NCBI GenBank assembly: GCA_964475985.1
Contig: CAYYYP010000015.1
Coordinates: 1-64,000, forward strand
Reading direction: 5' to 3'
Length of the DNA stretch: 64,000 nt
From: CAYYYP01 sp964475985
Lineage (GTDB): Bacteria; Bdellovibrionota; UBA1018; CAYHWW01
Program-made: the position numbers and the translations under genes
Notes under the pieces: generated by a model
What the model was told of the DNA's origin: nothing
The model's database searches: none
The model's input: the letters and a program-made list of their open reading frames with translations, nothing else
Shown: positions 8,402 through 16,286 of the stretch, one piece after another
Position numbering within the stretch: the stretch's first letter is position 1
How the letters are laid out: each line of letters starts with the position of its first letter

Positions 8402-9919
8402 TCAAAGACATCTTTGTATGGTCTCTAACACGAGACCCACTTTTGCGGGTTTATTAAGTAAGCCCTTTACCATTACGCCAGTTTTTTCTTTCCAAACGGC
8501 AGGCCCCGCGGAGGTAACTAAAACGGGAATATTTGAGAGAGGGGTACCTAAAGTAGCTTGCCTTTCCAAAAACTCATTTCCATTCATATGGGGCATATTG
8601 AAATCCAGCAAAATGAGATCCGGTGGCGTTGCTAATTCGTGCAGAAGATTCAACCCCTGTTTGCCATCGGAGGCGGAAAATACTTTATAACCACTTTCTT
8701 CCAGAGTGCAGCGAATGGCTTCCTGGAGGTCTTCATCATCATCAATGATGAGAATGGATTTTCCTTGCCCAGAAATAAATTGAAAATCGGATTTATCTGC
8801 GGACTCTTCCTTCACCGGGCAGGGCAGGGTGAAATAAAATGTACTGCCATGACCTGGCGTACTTTCTGCCCAGATTCGCCCATCATGGGCTTCCACTAAG
8901 CCTTTGGCGATGGAAAGGCCTAGGCCTGTACCGAAACGCTCAGCGCCTTCGGCTTGCCAAAATTTTTCAAAAATATGGGGAAGTTGATGTTCTGGGATGC
9001 CAGCGCCCGTATCGGTGACTTTGATCAGAACGGAACCCACGCGCCTTTCTAAGCCTACTGTCACGGTTCCATTCTCTGACGTAAATTTAATGGCGTTCCC
9101 GACTAAATTGTTAAGCACCTGAAAAATGCGTTCTCGATCAAAATAAATATTTCCAATGCGATGGGGCAGGGAAGAAAAAAGCAAAACTGATTTTTGTAAA
9201 GCAAGTGGCTGAAAAGATTCCACCACTTCCGCTACGAGCTCCTCTAAGCTGCCCGAAGTTTTTTCCACGCGAAAACGCCCTGCTTCAATTTTTGAATAAT
9301 CCAAAATGTCATTGATGAGGTGGCCAAGGCGCTCCGTTGAATTTTTAATCCGGCGGATTTGGGGCAAAATCTTTTTTTCACATTCCGTAAGGTCTGGCCG
9401 GTTTAACACCCTTTGAATGAGCTGAAGATTCAGTGCAATTGCGCCTAAGGGATTTTTCATATCGTGAGATACGATGGCGAGCATTTTCTCTCGCTCTAAA
9501 ATTGCTTTAGCTGCCTTATTTTTTGCTTCCTTTTCCTTACGACGGGATTCCGCTTCCCGAAGGCTTCGGTCGATGGCTGGCCCGAGACGGATGAGGCTAG
9601 ACTTCATGACGTAGTCATCGGCCCCGGCCTTCATAAGTTCCACAGCGGTTTCCTCACCTACGGCGCCGGACACCACGATGAAAGGCAAATCGAGGTTTTT
9701 ATCTCGTAAAATTTTTAGTGCTTCTAGCGCCCCAAAACCTGGCATGTTGAAATCAGAAATGACGACATCCCAACTCCCGTTTTCCAAAGCTAGGGTCATC
9801 TCGGCCGCCGTATATGCACGGTCATGCTGAACTTCAAAACCTGATTTTTTTAGGTTACGTAAAATTAGTTCGGCGTCCGACGACGTATCTTCAAGGAGTA
9901 GGAGTCTTAGGGGTTTCAT
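8402..9919 (-). CDS. Hybrid sensor kinase: receiver, HisKA, HATPase, receiver
   Basis: A soluble 505-residue protein. An N-terminal receiver (about residues 1-120, acceptor Asp in VVISDFNMP) is followed by a charged linker, a HisKA domain with phospho-acceptor His in IVSHDMKNPLG, a HATPase domain (LNNLVGNAIKFT, DTGAGIP, GTGLGLSIAKG) and a C-terminal receiver (acceptor Asp in LILLDFNMP). It has no membrane segment, so it probably takes its signal from other kinases through the first receiver. I chose the internal ATG at 9919 because it gives a 4-base ATGA overlap with the upstream response regulator. A longer frame to 9979 would overlap that gene by 64 bases. Confidence 0.9.
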   Translation of the reverse strand: MKPLRLLLLEDTSSDAELILRNLKKSGFEVQHDRAYTAAEMTLALENGSWDVVISDFNMPGFGALEALKILRDKNLDLPFIVVSGAVGEETAVELMKAGADDYVMKSSLIRLGPAIDRSLREAESRRKEKEAKNKAAKAILEREKMLAIVSHDMKNPLGAIALNLQLIQRVLNRPDLTECEKKILPQIRRIKNSTERLGHLINDILDYSKIEAGRFRVEKTSGSLEELVAEVVESFQPLALQKSVLLFSSLPHRIGNIYFDRERIFQVLNNLVGNAIKFTSENGTVTVGLERRVGSVLIKVTDTGAGIPEHQLPHIFEKFWQAEGAERFGTGLGLSIAKGLVEAHDGRIWAESTPGHGSTFYFTLPCPVKEESADKSDFQFISGQGKSILIIDDDEDLQEAIRCTLEESGYKVFSASDGKQGLNLLHELATPPDLILLDFNMPHMNGNEFLERQATLGTPLSNIPVLVTSAGPAVWKEKTGVMVKGLLNKPAKVGLVLETIQRCL

Positions 9920-10404
9920 ATCGGGCTTTCCTGGTGAACTTTTAATGATTGTGGTGCCGGCTGATTTATGACGAGCCAAAATAATCCTAAGCTCCTGATG
10001 GCTTCAGCAAATTGGATAAAATCCACTGGCTTTGCGACATAAGCATTTGCAAAGTTATCGTAGGCCGCAAGAATGTCAGAGTCCTCTTTTGAGGTTGTCA
10101 GCACCACCACGGGCAGGTGTTGGGTGCGTTTATCGGCTCGGATCTTTTTTAAAACATCAATGCCGTCTACCTTAGGAAGCTTAAGATCAAGCAGGATCAC
10201 TTGAGGCTGAAGCGAAGCTTCCTGTTCGGCAAAACCACCGGCTCCGAAAAGCTGATCCAAGGCCGACTGGCCATCCCGGGCTACGACGATTTCGTTGCAA
10301 ATATTATTTTTTTTCAAGGCCCTCAGGGTCAAGATTTCATCTTGTTCGTTGTCTTCCACTAATAAGATGACTTTTTTCTTAGGAATTTCTTGATCGGTTT
10401 GCAT
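9916..10404 (-). CDS. Rcp1-type response regulator
   Basis: A 162-residue single receiver of the type paired with phytochrome-like kinases (Rcp1 family). It has the long beta4-alpha4 pattern 'VVVLTTSKEDSDILAAYDNFANAY' and the Lys in 'YVAKPVDF'. The acceptor Asp lies in VILLDLKLP. It sits 12 bases downstream of the HK at 10417-11328 and overlaps the hybrid kinase by 4 bases, so it is probably the direct partner of that kinase and may relay to the hybrid kinase. Confidence 0.9.
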   Translation of the reverse strand: MQTDQEIPKKKVILLVEDNEQDEILTLRALKKNNICNEIVVARDGQSALDQLFGAGGFAEQEASLQPQVILLDLKLPKVDGIDVLKKIRADKRTQHLPVVVLTTSKEDSDILAAYDNFANAYVAKPVDFIQFAEAIRSLGLFWLVINQPAPQSLKVHQESPI

Positions 10405-10416
10405 AGGGTCTCCGGT

Positions 10417-11328
10417 CTATAACTCGACGTTGGTGGTTGGTAATGTGAAAAAGAACGTAGCGCCCCGATTAGGTTCACCGGTGGCCCATAATGTTCCGCC
10501 GTGCCGATGAATGATGCGCCTTACGGTGGCAAGCCCCACTCCAGTTCCTTCAAACTCTTGGGCGGTATGGAGGCGTTGGAACGCCCGAAAAAGTTTATTG
10601 GAGTGCGCCATGTCAAAGCCCGCGCCATTATCCCGAACATAGAAGATCACTTTATTATCCGAATGATCTATACCAAATTCAATGCGCGCATTTGGTTGCT
10701 TAGCGGTAAATTTCCAAGCGTTACCAAGCAAGTTTTCCAGCACGATTTTAAGCAAGTTATGATCTGCACTCGCTTCAAGGTCAGGCGCGATTATAGTTTC
10801 CACGCTGCGCTGAGGATCCCGTTCGTGAATTTCACGTAAAACTGAAGTCGCGATATCGCTCAAGTTTACCGTATTTTTTTCGAGAGGTGCTCGGCCTAAA
10901 CGAGAAAGATTTAAAAGATCATCGATGAGTTTACCCATTTTTTGGGTGCTTTCTCTGATGTAATTCAAGTATTTTTGTCCCGTAGCATCCAAAGCTGGTG
11001 CATAATCCTCAAGCAGGGCTTGGCTAAACCCATCAATGCCCCTTAATGGTGTCCTTAAGTCATGGGATACGGAGTAACTAAAGGACTCAAGTTCTTCATT
11101 CGCGGCAAGCAAGGCCTGGGTACGCTCCCGCACATTTTGCTCTAGGTACTCATGGGACTTTTGAAGCTCAATTTGCGCTAGTTCAGCACTGACTTTGGCC
11201 GCACGCATCTCCTGGATTGCCTGTTCTAGATTTTCCGTCTGGCTGATGGCGGATTTTTCAAAAACTTCCAGTAACTGCTCTAGGGCGGCAATTCTTGAGC
11301 TATGATGTTTGATTTTAAGTTCTTCCAT
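10417..11328 (-). CDS. Sensor histidine kinase without own sensor domain
   Basis: The 303-residue soluble kinase begins with a coiled coil (about residues 1-80), then HisKA with the His in YSVSHDLRTPLRGIDGFSQ, the form seen in phytochrome-like kinases, and a full HATPase domain (N-box LENLLGNAWKFT, DNGAGFD, GTGVGLATVRRI). It has no sensory domain of its own. Its start overlaps the stop of the upstream GAF-like gene (TAATG), so the two products are probably a sensor and kinase pair that elsewhere would be one protein. Confidence 0.9.
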   Translation of the reverse strand: MEELKIKHHSSRIAALEQLLEVFEKSAISQTENLEQAIQEMRAAKVSAELAQIELQKSHEYLEQNVRERTQALLAANEELESFSYSVSHDLRTPLRGIDGFSQALLEDYAPALDATGQKYLNYIRESTQKMGKLIDDLLNLSRLGRAPLEKNTVNLSDIATSVLREIHERDPQRSVETIIAPDLEASADHNLLKIVLENLLGNAWKFTAKQPNARIEFGIDHSDNKVIFYVRDNGAGFDMAHSNKLFRAFQRLHTAQEFEGTGVGLATVRRIIHRHGGTLWATGEPNRGATFFFTLPTTNVEL

Positions 11329-12056
11329 TACGCATCTACCATCTGAGTTTGAAATGAAGGAAGCAATGCTAATTTAACATTAAGGGCCATGGGGCGAAAA
11401 AGTTCCGCCGTTTCCTTTGAAATAGAAACTTTGGAAAAAATCAGCACCGCAAACAAATCCCCCGTGGGCATCATGCCGCCAAACCCGAGCGCCGACTTAA
11501 TTCCATGGTTTTTTACAAATTCCTGATCCGGGATGAAAGGACTACCCAATGCATGCGGTACGTGAAAAACATTGTAGGTTTTTTGGTCCATTTCTACGAT
11601 TAAGTCATCCGGGGGCGTGAGCACCGCACGGATTTCTAGGCCAAGCTGTTGAATAAGGCTTGCGATCATAGGGGCTTTTTCCACTACGCTTAAATTTGCC
11701 AGGGGTATCGCTAAGTGTCCCTTCGATGAAGTGACAGAATTCCACTCGGGTTTTTCGCCCGCGGTGGCAAGAAGCGTTAGGCATTTTGTAGAGGCGGTGT
11801 ACTCGGTATTTGCTAAAAGATTTAAGGCAAATTCTTTTTGTCGCGCATTGAGGTCAGAAAAAGGGCGGGTACAAAAAATCCTGACTAGTGCGCTGGCTGG
11901 GCGAGCTTCCTCATCAAGCAGGCATTTATGAAAAATCTGGACGACCTGAGTAAAAAGCGCATCGCCTAAAATATCGGAGCGCCCCAGGTTGCGCACCGCC
12001 CTACCCATTTCGGTCATGTCTTTCAAACTGAAATTTTGTAGGTTGAAGAATTTCAC
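11328..12056 (-). CDS. Stand-alone GAF-like sensory protein
   Basis: A 242-residue soluble protein. The segments 'TKCLTLLATAGEKPEWN', 'HVPHALGSPFIPDQEFV' and 'SALGFGGMMPTGDLFAVLIF' recall a GAF-like sensory region that I associate with hybrid and phytochrome-like kinases. It is encoded directly before a kinase that has no sensor, with one shared base, so I infer that it supplies the signal input. The ligand is unknown. The listed start is GTG at 12056; an ATG 13 codons later is an alternative. A promoter-like sequence lies about 75 bases upstream. Confidence 0.65.
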   Translation of the reverse strand: MKFFNLQNFSLKDMTEMGRAVRNLGRSDILGDALFTQVVQIFHKCLLDEEARPASALVRIFCTRPFSDLNARQKEFALNLLANTEYTASTKCLTLLATAGEKPEWNSVTSSKGHLAIPLANLSVVEKAPMIASLIQQLGLEIRAVLTPPDDLIVEMDQKTYNVFHVPHALGSPFIPDQEFVKNHGIKSALGFGGMMPTGDLFAVLIFSKVSISKETAELFRPMALNVKLALLPSFQTQMVDA

Positions 12057-12129
12057 AGGAGTTATTTCTTACCTGATTTCATCGTATTTTCAAATGATTA
12101 ACTTTTTCTATTTATAGAGTGATGGAGGA

Positions 12130-12158
12130 AATATAAATATATTTTATATATAACTCAA
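12130..12158 (-). promoter_or_regulatory. Promoter of the two-component cluster
   Basis: On the minus strand TTGAGT (12158-12153), 17 bases and TATATT (12135-12130) form a good sigma-70-like promoter. The spacer is almost pure A/T. It would give a leader of about 65 bases before the GTG at 12056. The rest of the 12057-12209 gap is AT-rich and shows no gene. Confidence 0.55.
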
Positions 12159-12209
12159 TTGCCATGCGCTTCCATTTAACGGGTTGGTTTTAAGAAAAAT
12201 TAACTTGCT

Positions 12210-13070
12210 TTATAGATTCTTAAACTTTCCACTTTTAAAGTCAGAAAAGGCTTCTCGGATTTCAGCTTCTGAGTTCATTACAAAGGGGCCGTACCCTACG
12301 ATAGGTTCATTTAGCGGGGTGCCCTCCAAAAATAAAAGTGTCGCCTCCTGAACCGCTTCTAAAGAAATATCTTTCCCGTCCCGCTCAAAAACTGCGAGTT
12401 CCGCTTCTTTGGCAGTTTGGCCATCCTGAAACGTAACTTTGCCCTTTAAAATAAATATGGCCGCCGTTTGTCCCGCGTCTGAAGGAAGGGTAAGTTTCTG
12501 CCCCTGCTGAAGACGCACGTCCCAAACATTCATGGGACTAAACGTGCGGGCGGGTCCCTTTAGGTTTTTGTATTGCCCGGCGATAACACGAATGACTCCC
12601 GTTCCTTCCGGAAGATCAAGCCTAGGAATCGAAGAATTTACTAAAGTCTGGTATGCCGCCTTATCCATCTTGTGTTTACTGGGAAGGTTCACCCAGAGTT
12701 GTACCATTTCAAAGGGCCCACCTTTTTTGGAGTAATCACGACCATGAAATTCTTCATGGATGATGCCCGAAGCGGCGGTCATCCACTGGACATCGCCTGG
12801 GCCAATTTTACCGCCACCGCCGGAAGAATCGCGATGTTCCACTTCACCGTCGTAAACGATGGTCACAGTTTCAAATCCGCGATGGGGATGGGCACCGACG
12901 CCCAGTTTATGGCTCGTAGGAGGAAAGTTTTCGGGACCGGCATAATCAAGCAAAAGAAAGGGAGATAATTTTTCTGCGGCATCGTCGTAGGAAAAAATAT
13001 TTCTTACGGGAAAACCATCACCTACCCAATGGCGTTCCGAATTTGATTTTATGAAAGAAAGTTTTTTCAT
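12210..13070 (-). CDS. Pirin family protein
   Basis: A 286-residue bicupin. The N-terminal cupin has the pirin signature HPHRGFETVTIVYDGEVEH, with metal-ligand histidines, followed by SSGGGGKIGPGDVQWMTAASG and GIIHEE. The second half is a degenerate cupin. Pirins bind iron; some have quercetinase activity and some act as redox-dependent regulators, so the exact role cannot be read from the sequence. The ATG at 13070 overlaps the preceding gene by 4 bases (ATGA) and starts MKKLSFIKSNSE; a longer frame to 13175 exists but is unlikely. It is the last gene of a three-gene set with a GST, which suggests a redox or detoxification role. Confidence 0.9.
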   Translation of the reverse strand: MKKLSFIKSNSERHWVGDGFPVRNIFSYDDAAEKLSPFLLLDYAGPENFPPTSHKLGVGAHPHRGFETVTIVYDGEVEHRDSSGGGGKIGPGDVQWMTAASGIIHEEFHGRDYSKKGGPFEMVQLWVNLPSKHKMDKAAYQTLVNSSIPRLDLPEGTGVIRVIAGQYKNLKGPARTFSPMNVWDVRLQQGQKLTLPSDAGQTAAIFILKGKVTFQDGQTAKEAELAVFERDGKDISLEAVQEATLLFLEGTPLNEPIVGYGPFVMNSEAEIREAFSDFKSGKFKNL

Positions 13071-13477
13071 GAAGGCTCCTTTTGCGAGATGCTCAAAGTG
13101 GTTTGGCAATGCGTACAGAGATCGGCGAGCGGAAACTTTAGGGGTCCTCCCTCCAATCTCAGTGAAACTTGGCACTGAGGACAGGACCCTTCGCCGCCTA
13201 AAATTTTACTGCGTTGCTGAAAAACTAAATAGGCGGCACCGGGGCCTAAAATGAAAAAGAGGGGAACTAATACAAAATGAAGAATAGGAACCACGATGGA
13301 TGCAATGCTCGCAATCCATAGGGCGCCACAGATTTTCAGGGCGCGCAGAAGTCGTTCGCGGCCGTCCCATTCTATGATCCAAATTTCTCCCGAGGCCGTG
13401 CGACCATCCCGATCGGAGGTGATTTTGACCGGAAGATGCTGTTTTTTTTCTTCAGAATTTTTAATTGAGTTTTTCAT
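13067..13477 (-). CDS. Small membrane protein with CxxC zinc-ribbon-like end
   Basis: A 136-residue protein, unrecognised. One or two membrane helices lie at about residues 50-85 (LWIASIASIVVPILHFVLVP and onward). A C-terminal SCPQCQVSL ... LCTHCQTTL pair of CxxC motifs could bind zinc. It overlaps the upstream GST gene and the downstream pirin gene by 4 bases each, so all three are translated as a unit and presumably serve one process. Confidence 0.7.
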   Translation of the reverse strand: MKNSIKNSEEKKQHLPVKITSDRDGRTASGEIWIIEWDGRERLLRALKICGALWIASIASIVVPILHFVLVPLFFILGPGAAYLVFQQRSKILGGEGSCPQCQVSLRLEGGPLKFPLADLCTHCQTTLSISQKEPS

Positions 13478-14091
13478 AAAGACTCTCGCTTCATCATGAC
13501 TTTCACAAAGCTAGGGCGTTCGGTAATAGTTTGAAGCCAGTTTTTTAAGTATGGGGTTGAAAAATGACTTGTAAAATCTTTGTGGGCTTTTTCAATCTGT
13601 CGATAAAAGGGAAAGAAATGAATATCAGCTAAGGTGAACTCATTTCCTAAAAGAAATTTATGTTTGGCCAGCACAGCTTCCATTTTTCTGAAATGTAGAT
13701 TGAGGCGGTTTTTTAAACTATCCTGGTCCGGTTCGGGTAAATTTGAAAATTCATATTTATACAAATCAAGATCTGGCTTAAAAATTTCGTTGCTGAAGTG
13801 GGTCCATAGTCTCACTTTTGCGCGTTCCAACGGAATCTTGGGCATAAGTGCAGGCTCGGGGAAGGTCTCTTCTAAATACTCGGTTATGACGCAAGACTCA
13901 TGTAGCGCTACGCCATTATGAATAAGCAGTGGGACTTTTATTTCCGGATGTAGCTTTTGTAGCGTTTCAGATGGCTGGGAAAGGTTTTCTTCTATGACCT
14001 CATAGGGAATCCCTTTTTCTTCAAGCACCATGCGTACGCGGATGGCAAAGGGGCAGCGACGATAGGAGTGCAAAACGATCTCGTGACGCAT
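13474..14091 (-). CDS. Glutathione S-transferase family protein
   Basis: The 205-residue two-domain GST has a thioredoxin-like N-terminus (SYRRCPFAIRVRMVLEEKGI, then cis-Pro in KVPLLIHNG and the glutathione-site HESCVITEYLEE) and an all-helical C-terminal domain (FTLADIHFFPF). The C in RRCPFA occupies the catalytic-residue area of omega/SspA-like GSTs, so thiol-transfer chemistry or an SspA-like role is more likely than classical conjugation. It is the first gene of the GST, membrane protein and pirin group. Confidence 0.88.
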   Translation of the reverse strand: MRHEIVLHSYRRCPFAIRVRMVLEEKGIPYEVIEENLSQPSETLQKLHPEIKVPLLIHNGVALHESCVITEYLEETFPEPALMPKIPLERAKVRLWTHFSNEIFKPDLDLYKYEFSNLPEPDQDSLKNRLNLHFRKMEAVLAKHKFLLGNEFTLADIHFFPFYRQIEKAHKDFTSHFSTPYLKNWLQTITERPSFVKVMMKRESL

Positions 14092-14213
14092 GAGGCAACT
14101 TACCTAATAAAATGGAATTTGGCGCCTAAATTAGGAAAGTAGGACGCACGGGTGACATCCGTAAATTTTTCGCCTAGCTTTGGTTGCAAATAAAACATGC
14201 CAAGGGGTTGGGT

Positions 14214-14612
14214 ATGAAAGTAAAAATTTTGTATGCGTTTTTTATTTTAGGTTTGTCGCTCGGTTCCAGTGTGAGCTCTGCAGCCCGTCGTGAAGCAAAT
14301 ATTGCATGTCACGGATATCTTCTGCCGGATTTAGAAGCCTTAATTCGGTCACGGCCAAGGGAAGCCATCGGGGTTATCTTTGTAGTAAGTACCGCGCAGC
14401 GCTCCATCTCCCGGATCAAACACAGCATGGCAAGACAAGGCCTTGATGTGTTTTTAACTGAAGTCATCAATGAAGATTTTGCGATCCTAGATGTGGACGG
14501 CCCCGCCGATGCACTACGGGAATACTTAACCCGAGAAGAAATTGTTTGGGCGGGGTTTGATCCCAACGATGCTTATATCTTTCCTCAGCCAGAACAAGTT
14601 AGGAGTGAGTGA
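14214..14612 (+). CDS. Small exported protein of unknown function
   Basis: From the ATG at 14214 the product has 132 residues with a clear signal peptide (MKVKILYAFFILGLSLGSSV, cleavage probably after SSAA). The mature part has one Cys and alternating beta/alpha patterns (AIGVIFVVST, FAILDVDGP). I see no known motif. AAGGGG precedes this ATG by about 8 bases, so I prefer it to the in-frame ATG at 14184. The stop overlaps the next gene's ATG (TGATG), so it heads the operon with the FMN reductase and the alcohol dehydrogenase. Confidence 0.65.
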   Translation: MKVKILYAFFILGLSLGSSVSSAARREANIACHGYLLPDLEALIRSRPREAIGVIFVVSTAQRSISRIKHSMARQGLDVFLTEVINEDFAILDVDGPADALREYLTREEIVWAGFDPNDAYIFPQPEQVRSE

Positions 14613-15181
14613 TGAGAATTCTTACGTTTGCAACCTCCTTGAGAAAAGATTCTTTCAATAAAAAGTTAATTGCTTATGCTTCGCAAATTTTAAAGGCCAG
14701 CAAAGGCATTGAAACCGATGTGTTAAATTTTTCTGAGTTTGAACTGCCGATATATAATGGCGATTCCGAGGAACAGGATGGCGTGCCAGCTCTCGCTGAA
14801 GCGTTCAGCAAACGCATTGAACTTGCCCAAGGGGTTATTATTTCGACTCCGGAATACAATGGTGGCATTTCTGGTGTATTTAAAAATGCCATTGATTGGG
14901 TTTCGCGCACGGAGCCCGTGCCATTGGTCCAAAAGCCTATTTTACTTCTCGGCGCATCTCCCGGTGCGCTTGGTGCGGTGCGAGGGCTTTGGCATACGCG
15001 GGTTCCCCTCGAGGCCCTTGGTGCATACGTTTATCCTGAGATGTTCGGATTGCCCCAGGCCCACAAGGCTTTTGATGAGCAAGGAAAATTCACCGATGAA
15101 AAAAATACCAAGCGTCTTGAAAGTTTAATTCAAAAATTTACTACGTTTTGTCAGTCCCAGAATGAAGGAGCGCAAAAATGA
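14612..15181 (+). CDS. NAD(P)H-dependent FMN reductase
   Basis: A 189-residue flavodoxin-fold protein of the NADPH-dependent FMN reductase/azoreductase family. The phosphate loop is TSLRKDSFNKKL, and the flavin-edge motif is STPEYNGGISGVFKNAIDW. It reduces FMN or quinone/azo substrates with NAD(P)H in the cytoplasm. AGGAG at 14601-14605 places the start at the ATG at 14612, not the GTG at 14609. The stop overlaps the next gene by 4 bases (ATGA). Confidence 0.9.
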   Translation: MRILTFATSLRKDSFNKKLIAYASQILKASKGIETDVLNFSEFELPIYNGDSEEQDGVPALAEAFSKRIELAQGVIISTPEYNGGISGVFKNAIDWVSRTEPVPLVQKPILLLGASPGALGAVRGLWHTRVPLEALGAYVYPEMFGLPQAHKAFDEQGKFTDEKNTKRLESLIQKFTTFCQSQNEGAQK

Positions 15182-16224
15182 TCGAAGTTAAAGGTTATGC
15201 CGCATTAAAAGCTAAAGAAAATCTTGTTCCCTTTACCTTTCAACGAAGAAACCCGGGCGAAAATGATGTCCTGATTGACATTCACTTTTGCGGAATCTGT
15301 CATTCCGACGTTCATCAAGCGCGCGATGAGTGGGGCGGATCACTTTTTCCTATGGTGCCAGGTCATGAAATCGCAGGGGTGGTTTCCGCCGTAGGAAAGA
15401 AAGTGAAGGCCTATAAAGTTGGCGATAAAGTCGGAGTGGGTTGCATGGTTGATTCGTGTCGCCGTTGTTCAAGCTGTGAACAGGAGCTGCAACAATATTG
15501 CAAAGAAGGAATGACGGGAACCTACAATGCCGTGGAAAGGGACGGTAAAACTCCCACCATGGGCGGGTATTCCAAACAGATCGTCGTAGACGAAAAGTTT
15601 GTTTTGCGTATGCCACAGAATTTACCGCTTGATGCCGCGGCTCCGCTTTTGTGTGCGGGCATTACCCTTTATTCGCCGCTAGTTCATTGGAAGGCAGGGC
15701 CTGGAAAAAAAGTCGCCATCGTAGGACTTGGGGGACTTGGTCATATGGGCGTGAAGATCGCAGCGGCCCTGGGCGCCGAAGTTACAGTGCTGAGTCATTC
15801 CCTTAAAAAACAAGAGGACGGAAAACGCATGGGGGCGCATTCCTTTTATGCGACATCCAATCCCGAAACCTTCACTAAACTTGAGGGCTATTTTGATTTG
15901 ATCGTGAATACAGTTTCGGCCGAAATGGACTGGAACCAGTACCTCAACCTTCTAAAGCTAGATGGCACCATGGTGGTCGTAGGAGTGCCGGAAAAACCTA
16001 CTCCCGTATCTTCTTTTCCACTAATCTTAGGCAGGAGAAGTCTTAGCGGTTCGCTCATTGGTGGCATTCAGGAAACACAAGAGATGCTCGATTTCTGCGC
16101 TAAACACCGGATTACTTGCGACATTGAAAAAATTCCGGTGGATAGGATCAACGAAGCCTATGAAAGAGTCGTTAAGAGCGATGTGCGGTACCGGTTCGTC
16201 ATCGACATGGCCTCTTTAAAATAG
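15178..16224 (+). CDS. Zinc-dependent alcohol dehydrogenase (YahK/CAD-like)
   Basis: The 348-residue medium-chain dehydrogenase has catalytic-zinc ligands in FCGICHSDVH and GHEIAGVV, four structural-zinc cysteines between residues about 93 and 110 (CRRCSSCEQELQQYC), and the Rossmann motif VGLGGLGHMGVKIA. The sequence is closest in feel to NADPH-preferring cinnamyl-alcohol/aldehyde reductases such as YahK. Together with the FMN reductase it suggests reduction of toxic aldehydes or quinones. Substrate is not determinable from sequence. Confidence 0.92.
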   Translation: MIEVKGYAALKAKENLVPFTFQRRNPGENDVLIDIHFCGICHSDVHQARDEWGGSLFPMVPGHEIAGVVSAVGKKVKAYKVGDKVGVGCMVDSCRRCSSCEQELQQYCKEGMTGTYNAVERDGKTPTMGGYSKQIVVDEKFVLRMPQNLPLDAAAPLLCAGITLYSPLVHWKAGPGKKVAIVGLGGLGHMGVKIAAALGAEVTVLSHSLKKQEDGKRMGAHSFYATSNPETFTKLEGYFDLIVNTVSAEMDWNQYLNLLKLDGTMVVVGVPEKPTPVSSFPLILGRRSLSGSLIGGIQETQEMLDFCAKHRITCDIEKIPVDRINEAYERVVKSDVRYRFVIDMASLK

Positions 16225-16286
16225 TTTAGCCGCCCGTTTTTTGATTGCCGTGGGCGCGGTTATATCCTATAAATTATTTCGATTTA

